DNA from: Bradyrhizobium nitroreducens
Lineage (GTDB): Bacteria; Pseudomonadota; Alphaproteobacteria; Rhizobiales; Xanthobacteraceae
NCBI RefSeq assembly: GCF_002776695.1
Contig: NZ_LFJC01000003.1
Coordinates: 3,996,543-4,060,542, forward strand
Length of the DNA: 64,000 bases
Direction: 5' to 3'
Below, in pieces: positions 54,001-62,052 of this stretch (position 1 is its first letter; each line of letters begins with the position of its first letter). A model generated the notes under the pieces. It was given only the letters and a program-made list of their open reading frames with translations, searched no databases and was not told where the DNA came from. The translations under genes were made by a program, and so were the position numbers.

Positions 54001-57000
54001 GGCGGTCACCGCGAGCGCACCGCCTGAGAAGCTGGCGTTGTCGCCGACATCGGCCGTCACCGTGGCGCCGACCGTGGACTTGGCGATGGCAACGCCGACG
54101 GCAGCGCCGCCGACCGAAACACCGATCGCCTCGCTTGCAAGATTGGGCGTGATGGACGCCGAGACCAGCGTACCGGCGCCGGCCGCGGACGTCGTGATCG
54201 AGGCACTGCTGCCGATCTCCGCCAGCACGGACGAGTTCTCATGAGCCTCCGCATCCGCGCCCACGCCGGCGACGATGCCGCCGCCGAGTGCGGTTGCCGT
54301 CGTCGTCAACGTGCCCGCCCCGCTTGCTCCAACTGCCAGAGTCGCGACGTTGACGGTGGAGCCGTTCAGCACCCGCGCGGCGACCGAGCTCGTTCGGCTT
54401 GCCGTTGCGACCGATGCGCCGACCGCCACGGCGCCGCCGGTGACGCCGCCGGTGAAGACCACTTGGGTCGTCGAATCCTGCGCCATGACGGCGGCGCCAT
54501 TGCCGGTGCCGCTCGCGCCGGTGATCTGGCCGCCGAGCAGGGCCACCACGGAGTTGCTGACATTGCCGACCGCCACGGCGGCCTGAGCGCCGAAGTAGAG
54601 CGCCGCACCGCCGGCGATCGCCTCGGTATCGATGGTCTTGCCACTATAGGGGCCGGTATTGGCGTCCTTGACGACGGCCGTAACAGTGACGGACGGCGAC
54701 GAGACGGCCAAAGGTGTATCTGCCGCCACCAGCACGCCGGAGCCGTTGCGTCCGTAGTCGCTGAGATTCGCGAGCACGGTGCTGTTGACGCTGGTGTAGC
54801 CGATGCCGGCCCCGATGCCGAGATTCTTCGCAAAGCCGGCGCCGAGCAGATACATCTTGGCCGCATTGGCGCTGGTGGCAGCGACATTGACCTGCGTGCC
54901 CGTGACGTTGCCGCCCGCGATCTGCGCGACGACGGCGTCGTTGCCCCCGCTCAGCACACTGCTGACATCGTAAGTCGAGCTGACATTGGCACTGTTCGGA
55001 TTGCCGGCGGTGCCGCTGGCGACCGCACCACTGCCATGCGTGTTGCTGGTGCCGCTGTTGACGGATGCGATGGTGCCGTTGCCACCCTGATTGAGCTGGC
55101 CGGTCTGCTGGCCCTGGGTGTCGGCGTCGGCGGTGTTGGTGCCGATGATGATGACGCCGACAGTCGCGCCGATGCCGACGCTGCCGCCAATGCCGGCGGT
55201 GACCGCGTAGGACAGCACCTCCTTGGTGCTGAGCGCATTGACGTTGATCGCGCCTGACGAGTTCAGATTGCTGTTCCAGCTCTCCGCGACGGTCCGGCTC
55301 TTGAAACTGATCACGTTGGCGGCGGCACCGACGCCGACCCCTCCTCCGCTGGCGCCGACCGCGAGCGCGCCCGCGATCTCCTTGATCGCGACGTCCTCGT
55401 TGGCGTTGACCGTGACCGCGCCGGCCGCGCCGCCCGTCACCCCCTGCAGCGTGGTGTCGTAGACGCCGGCGATGGTGGTGTTGTTGGCGATCTCGATGTT
55501 CGCCATCCCGGCGATCGCGGCGGTGCCGGTCGAGAGCGCGCCGCCGATGGCATAGGCCTCGAAGCGGTTCTTGGTCTTGGCCTCGACGTCGAGCGCGCCG
55601 CTCAAATTGAGCGCGGTGGTGTGCGCGGCGCCGTTGCCCTGATAGCGGAACTCATCGCCGACATAGGCCAGCGTCCGGTTCGAGGAGACCTGGACCAGGA
55701 ACGCGGCGCCGATCGCGGCCTGGCTGCCATAGGCGCCGGAGCCGTTCGCGGAGAAGATGCCGGTGCTGTTGTTGGCGTTGACCGTCAGCGACGAAGCGGT
55801 CAGCGCGCCGCCGTCGACATAGGCTTCCGTGGTCGCCTGGAAGACGTTCAGGCCGACCGAGCCGGTGTTGAAGCCGATCGCAATCGAGGATGCATCCTGT
55901 TCTGCATTGGCCTTCACGGTCACGGCGCCGACCGTCTCGCTCGACGACTGGACGCCGCCGACCGTGGCATTGGTGACATAGGCGAAAGTTTCGCGCGACA
56001 TCGTCGTCGAGACAATCGTCGCGCCACCGCCGCCGCTGCTGCCGTAGGCGATGCCAGCGCCGAACGCGCCGGAATAGGAGAAGCTCGACGCGGCCACCTC
56101 GATCTGCGGCTTGAGCGTCGACGAGGTCAGACGCGTGTCGATGGACGCGCTGTCGATATAGGCTCGTGTCGCCCCGCTCATCACGTTGGTGATCGGGTTG
56201 ATCATGATCGAGATGCCGCCGCTCGCGGCGACCGACGCGACGTTGGTCACGGCCGCCTGGTGCGAGCTCGCGACCACGGCAAGGCCGCGCAGGACGTCCT
56301 GGTTCTCGGTGAGGTCGGGCGTGGTGTCGGTCGGCGCGTGGGCCGTGCCGAGATCGAAGGCATGGACGAGCGTGCCGTTGTTGACCGACAGCGTATCGGT
56401 GCTGCTGGTCCCGAGCGCGTCGACCCTGGTGTTCACTCCCGCGATGTAGGCGGCGGTGGTTCCGGTGATCTGGTTGGTCACCAGCGAACCCGCGCCGCCG
56501 GCCGCGCCCTTGCTGATCGACAGGGCGCCGGCGAACACGGCCGCCTTATCGTTGTTGCCAGCGACCACGCCGACATTGTTGGTGGCCGTGACATCGGCTC
56601 CGTTGATGCCGTTGGTGCCGGCGGCAGTGATGTTGGCGGTGACGTTGGTCCCCATCAGATTGGTGGCGACCGAACCGGCGAGCCCAACCTGCGAGGACAT
56701 CGCAATGCCGACGGCGACAGTCAAGATGGCGGCATTCGAATTCGCACCGACGGCGACGCTACCGGATGCGGTCAGCTTGGAGCCGGTGACGCCGGCGCTG
56801 ACATTGTTGGCGATGCTGCTGTAGACCAGCGCCAAGCCCGCGGCGCTGCCTTGCGTCGAGGCGCCCGCGATCGCGGCGGTTCCGGTGATGCTGGAATTGT
56901 CGGTCGCGTTGACGGAAATGTTCTTGGCCGTGACGCTCGATTGCGTCGTGCTGGACAAATTGTTGCCGATGGCCGCCGAGACGGTGTTTCCGATCGAGCT

Positions 57001-60000
57001 GATCGTGGTGCCTCCCACGCCCGCAAACTGTCCGGTCGCGAGACCGAAGCCGATCGTGACCGCCTGGATCTTGGAAGAATCGACCGCGCTCACGCTGACA
57101 TTGCCGTTGCTGCCGGCCGTCATCAGCACATTGGCGATATAGGCCGAGTGCGTCGTCGCAACGGTGTTGTAGACGATCGAGGCGCCGACATTGTTCTTGC
57201 CGGCCTGGATCAGGCCCGCAACGGAGACGATGCTGGCGCCCGGACCGTTGCCCGTGCCGTCGTTGAGCGCAGCCGCGCTGAAGTCGATGCAGTTCTGCCC
57301 GCCCGTGCCGCCGGCGACCGTGCAGGTATCCGTGGCGAGATGATTGTTGTTCGACTTCCTGACGAGATTGCCGAGCGCGGTGTCAAGCGCCGACACCGCG
57401 CCGCTGTCCGCCAGCACCGTCACGCGGCCGACATTGATGCTCACCGTCGAGCCGCTGTTGATGTAGGCCGTGGTGGTCGGCGTGATCTCGCTGACGACGA
57501 CGGCGCCGGCAAGGCTGTTGGCGCTGGCCCCTCCCCCGCCCGAGGCCGCACCAGCCGCAATCACGCTGGCGCTGTCGGCCAGCACCAGCAGGCTGTCGTA
57601 GTTCGAGATCCCTGTGCTGCGGATATGCGCGTCGGTCGCGTTGCCGCCGGTGGGATCGCCGATCGACGCATAGGTCAGCCCGATGCCGACGCCGGCCTGG
57701 CCGCCCGAGATATAGAGCGAGCCGCCGCCGATCGCGATGTTCGTGGTCTGATAGGCGTCGACCTCGAGCGCGCGATTGACGCCGGTCGCCTGGCCCGTGA
57801 TCGTCGAGCTCTCGATATAGGCGTTGGCGCTGTCCGTGATGATGCCGACCGAGGCCGACAGCGAGGCCGCGTTGGATTTCGATCCCGCCACGCCGATGGC
57901 GACGATGGTCTCCGAGCCGCCGTTGAGCGCCTGAACCGTCACCGAACTCTGGTTGTTCATGGTGGTGCCGTAGATGTAGGCGAGCGTCGCGTTGTTCGAC
58001 ATCGCCGCGGCAATGGCACCGCCGATCGCAGCTCCCTGGGCGGATGCCCCGGCCAGATTGAGTGCCGCCGAACCGGAGCCACTGTTGAGCATCGTGTCGT
58101 TCAGGGCCTGAACGATCGTGCTGGTCGTGACGGTGCCAGCCGTCGTGTACTTGTTGACCGTCGTGTTCCTGATATAGGCGCTGGTGCCGAGCGCGACGTC
58201 GCCGATCGACGAACTGCCGGCGAGATCGATACTGAAACCGTCGGTGCTCGAGCCCGAGCTCGAGCCGATCTTGCTCGCGGCCGTCGCCACGCCGGCGGCC
58301 CCGCCGGTCGCACCTGCACCGGCGGCTCCCGCCTTGTCCGAGAAACTGGAGGCCTGCGGCTCGGAGATCGAAGCCGCGACCGCTGCGGTCGTGATGCGTC
58401 CGGACGTGGTCGCACTGATCGTGAGATTGTCGACGTTGACGGCCCCGCTGCCGCCGCCATTGCCGGCGAACGGATCGTCGGCGCTGAAGGGACCGGGCCT
58501 GATATCGGAATGATTGTCGCCGATATAGGCCGACGTGTCGGTGTTTGCACCGAGATAGGCGACCGCCAATCCGACGGCCGAACCGCCGCTGGTGTTCCGG
58601 CTCATTGCCCCCGCCAGCGTGATGACCGACAGGTCCTGCTGCGCCAGGATTCCGACCGTCGGAGCGTAGACGGTTGCCTGGCTCGATATCGAGGCATGAG
58701 TCGTGTTGTTGAGGAAGCCGAGCGAGGTGATGCCGTTGAGCGCCAGGGCGCCCGCAGCCTTGCCGGACGTCGGAGCAACCGCAATGAACTGATCGGAGGT
58801 GATGGCGTTGACGGCGATATCGTCCGCCGCCCGCACCGTCGCGCCGTCCGAGATGCCGGCGATGGTCCTGGTGTTGAACTGAACGAGATTGAGCGCGCCG
58901 CCGACCGAGGAGCCGCCCGACGTGTTGCCGGGCAGGAAGCCGAGCGTACCGACATTGCCGGCCGCGTCGATCGAGGCCGTGGTCGTGGTCGCCGCGATCT
59001 GGATGCTGGTGTCGTAGGTGTGGACGTCACCGTTGTTGACCGTCGCGGACCAGCTGCTGCCGCAGGCCGCGGTGGTGCAAGTCGCGGTCAGACTCGCGCT
59101 GCCGGCCACCCACGCCGTCGTGTTGTTGTTCACGACGAAATGGTTCAGCGAGCCGGCGATACCGATCGTGTCGCCGGCGTCGGCCGTAGCGTTGGCATAG
59201 CTCGTCAGGATATTGCCGCCAACGCCGAGATTGCCGTTGAGATGGCCGAGGACCTCGGTCAGTCCGTCCCACTTCAGCCAGGTATTGGTGATCGGCATCG
59301 AGGTGGTGGCGTCAACGGCGATGTTGGCCGCGTTGACGGTGGTGCCGCTGCCGATATAGGCGTTGGAATTGTGGTTGAAATTGCCCCAGGCGACCGCCGC
59401 GCTGATCGCGACGCCCTCGCCGCTGGTAACGTCCTTGGTGATCGCGGAAGCCGTCGCATTGCTGCGCACGCCCCGATCGATGAGAGTGCTGACGACCGCG
59501 ACGTTGCCGCTGACATAAAGGCTCGGCGCGCCGCCGCTCGGATTCTGGCCGATCGATGCCGTCGCGTTTTCGGTGCTGTTGGCCAGCGACAGCGCACCGG
59601 CGGCCTTGAAATTGAAGTCCACCGGCATCAGCGAGACCATCTGCTGAGCCATCATCCCCGTCAGGCTGGGGCTGGAGACCAAGAACTCCTGGATCGCGCC
59701 GACCAGGGCCGGCGTACCGACAATGGTCGACGCCATGGTCGAGTTGCTCGTCGTGTTCGAGGTCGCCTCGACCAGAACGGAGCCGTTCATCCGCGACGAC
59801 GCGCTGGTGCCCAGCGACGAGCCGAGCTTCGCGTTTGCGGATGTGGTGACGTCGCTGATCGCGAGCGCCCCGCCAACACCACCGCTGGCGGTCGGCGTGC
59901 TCAGCGCAACCGACGTGGCGCCGGTCGAGAACGAGTTGTTGTTGATCGCCCGCACTGTCAGCGAGTTGCCGGATGCATTCACGGTGCCGACGGAAAGGTT

Positions 60001-61983
60001 CGCGCCGGTCCCGACATTGGCCGTGGTCGAGACCGAGCCGGTGGAATAGGCCACCGTCTCGACGAATTGCGCGCTGGAGGTCGCTGCGACCGCGGTAACG
60101 GCCAACGTTGCATCGTTGATGGCGTGGATGCCGAGGTTGCCGCCTGCGCTGATCGTGGCGCCGGAGGCAACATTGGTGCTGACATTGCCGTCGATCTTGC
60201 CGACGACAGCGGCGGCGCCGATCGGCGAGCCGCCGATCAAGGTGCTCGCAATCGCCGGATCCTGCGCCGTCTCCGAACCATGCGAGGCGATGGAGACGTT
60301 GCCGGTGCCGTTGATGTTGGCGTTGCCGTTGATATTAACCGTCGCGGTGGCGCTCGCGGCCACGTAGCCGCCGTTGATGCCGAGCATCGAGGCCGCGAGC
60401 GTGGTGCCCACCAGCGTAAAGAGGCCAGGGACCGAGCTCGTAAAGCTGGACGACGCCGTCGAGACCGATGCGATCGTGATGTCACCGCCGGTGATCCGGC
60501 CGTCGACCGTAATTCCCGACGTCGCAGTGGCTTGGCCCGACAGCTTGCTGTCGCTCGCCGTCGCCGCGAGCGTCACATTGCCGCTGGTGTAATGCGTGCT
60601 GGCGGCGTTGACGGCCTGCGCGAGAATTTGCGCGCCGTTCTGGATATCGATTATCCGCGCCTCTATCCGGATGTCGTTGGCATTGCCCGTCGAATAACCA
60701 TTGGCATCGAGACGACGGGTATCGACCACCGCGTGGGCCGCCAGCGTGACCGAGTTGTCTGCCTGGATGAGGTAGGTGGCACCGGCGCTGAGCCCGTTGA
60801 TCGCAGCCGCGACGGAGCTGTTCGACAGCGTCACGCCGGTATCGCCCTGGGCGGCATCACCAACCACGAGGTCGGTCGGATCAATCAGAAGCGTGCCCGC
60901 CTTGCCGTTCGGCGCGGCGAGGTTGACCTTGATGCCTTGGCCGATGTCGATCACCCCGTTCGCGCTGAAATCGACGAGGCCGGCATTGCCGGTCTTCGCG
61001 CTGGCGTTGAACCTGGCCCCACCCGTCACCGTCAGATTCTGCGCCGCTTTCAGGCGGATCTCGCCGGCATCGCCGGTCTTGCTGGCAATGTTCAGCCGGG
61101 CGTTCTTGCCGATCTCGATGTTGTTGCCGGCCTGCACCGTGATGTTGCTCGGCGTCGAGGTCTTGCTGCGCGCTGTCAGGCGTCCGTTGACGCGGGCGTT
61201 GTTGACGGCGCCGATATGGATCGAGCCGTTGCTGACGGTGATCGCGCTGGCGCTGCGCAGGCCCTTGGAATTGACGGAGGCCGCGAACTTCGCGGCGTGG
61301 TCGAGATTGGCGATGTCGCGCTGGCTGGCGCCGCCGACGAAGACGTTCTGCCCGGTCAGGCGGACGCCGTCGATCGCATTGACGCGGCCGTAGATGCGGA
61401 TGTTGCCGTCAGGCGAGACCGGGAACGAGCCCGCCATCAAATTGCCGACCGCCGACTGGTTGATCTGCCCGCCCGCGCCGATCAGGCTGTCGGTGAACTC
61501 GCGCGTCGGCGTCGAGACGTTGAGACTGCCGACATTGACCACGCCGCTGCGACCGACCACGAAACCCTTGGGATCGGCGAAATAGACGTTACCGCCGATC
61601 GCGCCGTTCATGTAGGAGTTCAGCGTGCCGTTGACGTAGACCGGCGCGTCGCGAACGATGTTGACGAGATTTTGCGTCCCCGTCGGCAGCTGCAGATTGA
61701 CGGTGTTGCCCTGCCCGACGCTGAACTGCGAGAACGAGTTGAAGGCACTGTTGCCCGAGACCGTCGACGTCGTGACATTGGTGACGCTGCCGGAGGTCTG
61801 CAGGGACGTTCCGGTGCGTCCGTCCGGGAGGATGACGTTGGCCGTCTGCGCCCGGACGCGGACGCTGTACACCGGCAGGAAGACCATCTGCATTGCGCAG
61901 AGCAGCGACATCGAACGAAAGCGCGAAAGCTTCCGCAACGTCGTCAGCTCGTCATCGTCTCGCGCCGCAGATGGTCCGCGCAT
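44998..61983 (-). CDS. Giant two-partner secretion exoprotein (filamentous-haemagglutinin/LktA-like, 5,661 residues)
   Basis: One uninterrupted 16,986-bp frame; GAGGA lies 6 nt before the ATG. An extended signal peptide (about 45 residues, core SLLCAMQMVFLPVYSVRVRA) is followed by the TPS secretion domain (about 46-250: TSLQTSGSVTNVTTSTVSGN, QNLVNIVRDAPVYVNGTLN, VYFADPKGFVVGRSGVVNVG). Most of the rest is beta-strand repeats rich in Gly, Ala, Asn, Thr and Ser, expected to form a right-handed beta-helix. Some stretches look helical (about 4,230-4,445 and 3,205-3,330). Three vicinal Cys-Cys pairs occur near residues 3,518, 3,958 and 5,555. Tandem repeats of about 116 residues run from 4,990 to about 5,395. 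There is no VENN-type toxin module at the C-terminus. Likely a surface adhesin or biofilm protein. Confidence 0.92.
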   Translation of the reverse strand: MRGPSAARDDDELTTLRKLSRFRSMSLLCAMQMVFLPVYSVRVRAQTANVILPDGRTGTSLQTSGSVTNVTTSTVSGNSAFNSFSQFSVGQGNTVNLQLPTGTQNLVNIVRDAPVYVNGTLNSYMNGAIGGNVYFADPKGFVVGRSGVVNVGSLNVSTPTREFTDSLIGAGGQINQSAVGNLMAGSFPVSPDGNIRIYGRVNAIDGVRLTGQNVFVGGASQRDIANLDHAAKFAASVNSKGLRSASAITVSNGSIHIGAVNNARVNGRLTARSKTSTPSNITVQAGNNIEIGKNARLNIASKTGDAGEIRLKAAQNLTVTGGARFNASAKTGNAGLVDFSANGVIDIGQGIKVNLAAPNGKAGTLLIDPTDLVVGDAAQGDTGVTLSNSSVAAAINGLSAGATYLIQADNSVTLAAHAVVDTRRLDANGYSTGNANDIRIEARIIDIQNGAQILAQAVNAASTHYTSGNVTLAATASDSKLSGQATATSGITVDGRITGGDITIASVSTASSSFTSSVPGLFTLVGTTLAASMLGINGGYVAASATATVNINGNANINGTGNVSIASHGSETAQDPAIASTLIGGSPIGAAAVVGKIDGNVSTNVASGATISAGGNLGIHAINDATLAVTAVAATSSAQFVETVAYSTGSVSTTANVGTGANLSVGTVNASGNSLTVRAINNNSFSTGATSVALSTPTASGGVGGALAISDVTTSANAKLGSSLGTSASSRMNGSVLVEATSNTTSNSTMASTIVGTPALVGAIQEFLVSSPSLTGMMAQQMVSLMPVDFNFKAAGALSLANSTENATASIGQNPSGGAPSLYVSGNVAVVSTLIDRGVRSNATASAITKDVTSGEGVAISAAVAWGNFNHNSNAYIGSGTTVNAANIAVDATTSMPITNTWLKWDGLTEVLGHLNGNLGVGGNILTSYANATADAGDTIGIAGSLNHFVVNNNTTAWVAGSASLTATCTTAACGSSWSATVNNGDVHTYDTSIQIAATTTTASIDAAGNVGTLGFLPGNTSGGSSVGGALNLVQFNTRTIAGISDGATVRAADDIAVNAITSDQFIAVAPTSGKAAGALALNGITSLGFLNNTTHASISSQATVYAPTVGILAQQDLSVITLAGAMSRNTSGGSAVGLAVAYLGANTDTSAYIGDNHSDIRPGPFSADDPFAGNGGGSGAVNVDNLTISATTSGRITTAAVAASISEPQASSFSDKAGAAGAGATGGAAGVATAASKIGSSSGSSTDGFSIDLAGSSSIGDVALGTSAYIRNTTVNKYTTAGTVTTSTIVQALNDTMLNSGSGSAALNLAGASAQGAAIGGAIAAAMSNNATLAYIYGTTMNNQSSVTVQALNGGSETIVAIGVAGSKSNAASLSASVGIITDSANAYIESSTITGQATGVNRALEVDAYQTTNIAIGGGSLYISGGQAGVGIGLTYASIGDPTGGNATDAHIRSTGISNYDSLLVLADSASVIAAGAASGGGGASANSLAGAVVVSEITPTTTAYINSGSTVSINVGRVTVLADSGAVSALDTALGNLVRKSNNNHLATDTCTVAGGTGGQNCIDFSAAALNDGTGNGPGASIVSVAGLIQAGKNNVGASIVYNTVATTHSAYIANVLMTAGSNGNVSVSAVDSSKIQAVTIGFGLATGQFAGVGGTTISSIGNTVSAAIGNNLSSTTQSSVTAKNISVNATDNSSITGTAAIAGASTQGSAAGLALVYSSIANNVSAGVTGSKLTASGSVAVGANSNAAILTVAVGIAMSSQVGLAGSVATNLMGTNVTANITAAGTNGINGADVTATNNVGVVAGNNDKAAVFAGALSISKGAAGGAGSLVTNQITGTTAAYIAGVNTRVDALGTSSTDTLSVNNGTLVHAFDLGTAHAPTDTTPDLTENQDVLRGLAVVASSHQAAVTNVASVAASGGISIMINPITNVMSGATRAYIDSASIDTRLTSSTLKPQIEVAASSFSYSGAFGAGIAYGSSGGGGATIVSTTMSRETFAYVTNATVGGVQSSSETVGAVTVKANAEQDASSIAIGFNTGSVGLNVFQATTEAYVDGGALTASSLTVNANNSTGIFSANGSGAYGSQAAIGAAFLVQVSSNRTLAYVGDEFRYQGNGAAHTTALNLSGALDVEAKTKNRFEAYAIGGALSTGTAAIAGMANIEIANNTTIAGVYDTTLQGVTGGAAGAVTVNANEDVAIKEIAGALAVGASGGGVGVGAAANVISFKSRTVAESWNSNLNSSGAINVNALSTKEVLSYAVTAGIGGSVGIGATVGVIIIGTNTADADTQGQQTGQLNQGGNGTIASVNSGTSNTHGSGAVASGTAGNPNSANVSSTYDVSSVLSGGNDAVVAQIAGGNVTGTQVNVAATSANAAKMYLLGAGFAKNLGIGAGIGYTSVNSTVLANLSDYGRNGSGVLVAADTPLAVSSPSVTVTAVVKDANTGPYSGKTIDTEAIAGGAALYFGAQAAVAVGNVSNSVVALLGGQITGASGTGNGAAVMAQDSTTQVVFTGGVTGGAVAVGASVATASRTSSVAARVLNGSTVNVATLAVGASGAGTLTTTATALGGGIVAGVGADAEAHENSSVLAEIGSSASITTSAAGAGTLVSASITPNLASEAIGVSVGGAAVGVAIAKSTVGATVTADVGDNASFSGGALAVTAMALVPTSGTTTWAKALAGGGGSLIGAQGSLAVASENATVNAYGGTGIRLPNANVTIAAENDSAQYAEGTGLSSGFLALGATVAQTSSSAHTYAYLGAPADMDNLNHGNYTGILRITATGTDTNVSNATVGAGGTYAGAAAVATTSSTAVTNARFDGGTADDTIYLGGLTIKATHTTNYAASGDAYQASTAGVSAGKARNEVDSTTTADVGTHLIINSAAGDMVVIANDIVNQAGGGARSGSGGSFSGAAALSESFVTQRVTTNIGAGTVLSLNDDPRTSTAVINIEAYNTLNTNDTASLATASFFAGGGAESNMTANATLAVNINARELFSAGKIYVGTAAKMAAANNANASLYGAIAGVGASTNSWVHANQSVNVGDNAKIVAWRDITMYAGLSGDGTVFSSIQATATTVVYNNTAIPISTLYRGTANADDTTSLTLAPTSSVLGARDIYLGATQGQVTATGNGSNYNPYLDIFSAKNSDNHSHTSGTGDVALNGLVVAGINNDVTITIELGAGTPTLSTTSPYSALTLESVSDVNHFSPVMSWNHQTVQYAIVGNFNPYQLVVNQLASLTGLTEGQVRAQLAAATPTAPASMSPSGTDPTGDIQRQIDTLIKQAPFTSDAPGNAFAFGDILVSAGNVSILAQKLTGNSGTNPAAPAVIARSSPLIKIENKGLDFMSLGNLTVTEVTGGNITYRQIDHVDPDSHSNVTFTAMPSATPVIDVSATYNRLDPDSGQGIDQNGNVLTRTPDIYFNGAVNNANGLLKIINNLGSVVASQSLSAATVQIVVPKGTFTFLGGIGSFYDSGSAVTSQWATTEDRPEDALTAVMTAATYLGAYGDYYTAPHIASGTDHPYFYYCCTDGSHGVYQPVGNADASTIFTARMLMTFYDGTSLYSSIFLPMGQGAPGNGNPNAGSVPSVSTLQQIEGPTSQVISTAPWEKTTYDGRNVYADSGPYKTPFNCAGCSAFFQVINIQPDAITAKTADTPATATSTRTITGQAVIISASVININGTIQAGSSSNYSVNIGAAAYDAIYGSNGLKNRNGGADFAAAQANARNGVYYDISGSVTASASGDAKIGVRYNALTDQLILNGVAQGAGGYVYLNGKIISTSTDNTQTQGNIEIKGGAGTVTVNNTSGLALVTNAINTTATAQSVVEIVDQLQGKTTWYVYDPKAASNQQVTKYETNSVTAAAIDPSMLTARTGTAGIQYATQANMLYQWVDTATVDRPTNSTQFDYGWHFTPNQTTGENWTRSISLVSGTQASNYQKVTTATGSYHWADGVDSHGNINPLNTHPEKCCGADAQYNWYQAIYDHLTLTLTNTVKASNPINIKFTGGSSSDVVVNSTSGIVINGSINNQQGATTLAATGANSTITVGANANNPVISGTSVTLRGDGGIGTLGTTKAPVQVQLYGGSLTASSIDRDIAISGIGALSINQVKVNSAGATPQGNVFLSATGDINSASAYNVANPVVIGKNIEINSTSGAIGATSAVVNNASTLTNINPLVIQATGTVQASGAVDGGVLDSASATGTYIIQSKGDLRLGTIQSTGGPVFLEAAGSDGNQASILNGRAAVGLTQAQSQHLQDVWTSLDLLSGNAATNAVNSYQAMVTSAYNDYFQLRNIAFPNGSTYAPTSVGLTVLRAQVAAKLGIDPANVSTTDMKVEATTRFLRDQFLLGKITTDELKSSLTTLLGSAPSDPLGTVFGSSLSTTLFTKLFEGVSTANQRMPTNTALLTALNTYNANYSYTLASTERVYGVITAGAQWTQSQLAYTVSSSSIGAAPPPIDENVIANVSANQIMLYAPRGSVGNSAAPQTFTFTSVDASSLTPEQRTLLSSAGPGQLTVGAVTDPTTHVTTYTVSLSQQNLVVVDNPIAISAKALTNIYLGSKNSLSLGGVTANYGPITAAQANGIQVTGRGDVKLDAVSSISANVGGAVISGDIANLTLIAERGNVGAPSGTAGSNPATNPNAIQIAFADPANDQLDHVSSAQGIYVKQTTGDLILGNISAANAIQLAATGSIYAEADFTDRSAIHVLGTDLDLRAGGSIGFNGGAFQPLQVNISGAVTGSSVGDLSILAVTGDLAVGTSGPYGTLTAGGALTLNVARGALTINTGITSDGLMQLLANRGMSFAAGTSAAPVVATSSTGGVTLVAATLSMGAYSAINAPGLISVTTTGDATIGQLNSSLSYAAASNTPSIVVTAGGVASLGAIIDNGDGQTKFVASGAGAELSLSASNGIGNATSRFILNATRLSASASAGDIYVKVLTDTEVSLLSAAKGNVDIIGTGELTLAQVLAGTATGASGSFSAVTNNGSIVIGTADSSGSQMVHASGNVTFKSLAAVGNSGDAGNIDVTADTGFILAQTVVSGGVTTLGSVSAHGSASLLAATTITGNNFAATTGSGLLTANGGPINWNVLNAGTTLGATAGQGSITFQTAQSGGTQTLRARDNVTFNALTTTGINGDAGNINVTADTGFILAQTVASGGATGQGSVSAHGSATLLAATTITGNTLAATTGSGLLTANGGPINWNVLNVGTTLGATAGQGSITFQTAQSGGTQTLHARDNVTFNALTATGINGDAGSVNVNADNGFILAQTVTSGGAPTLGSVSANGSARLIAAGANTGHSLTASTGNAVLSGTVVRWDNLNAGGTLDVTATTGGITVGTAISGGTQTLHAVNDIVFSQLTTTGIPGDAGDLNATSDTGSLRGGSISAHGDTHFQVAGSVAFDRISGNVVKMRSSGDLTINWVSVVSELDLAADTINVRGEQVRSNPAIPLVMNITGYNGGVAKYANVSIDPDSIIVNQFRAVDANFWTDAHTVSILNGYVPGQLMLTTATQQVLLNNRTPAPSNWPTLQLYQPGGVFTMSQAGNANVSNAYVVFYTGGVSATVTNYGPSHTCCNDFTGASMMRNIAVDGEGKESIEAWLAKKDGGTFYQLGLSGQARLDALLMPRPVEAVGSGPAVNIEGLSDMRKLRQKGQRAGRAGWKDAAIETASPAIGRLAEAW
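45800..47016 (-). repeat. Tandem 348-bp (116-residue) repeats near the 3' end of the giant exoprotein gene
   Basis: Copy starts at 47016, 46668, 46320 and 45978. Copies 1 and 2 are 348 bp each, copy 3 is 342 bp and copy 4 is partial. Each begins NVTFxxL (copy 4 DIVFSQL) and contains GDAG, GFILAQTV, GSVSAHGSA and INWNVLN. The second half of copies 1 and 2 is nearly identical (TATTGSGLLTANGGPINWN-like text, GQGSITFQTAQSGGTQTL). The high DNA identity suggests recent duplication or conversion. Confidence 0.85.
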
Positions 61984-62052
61984 GTCAGATCCTCTTCATC
62001 GGCATTGGCGCCGATCCACAACCGGGTGGGAGAATGTCGTGCGATCCGGGCA

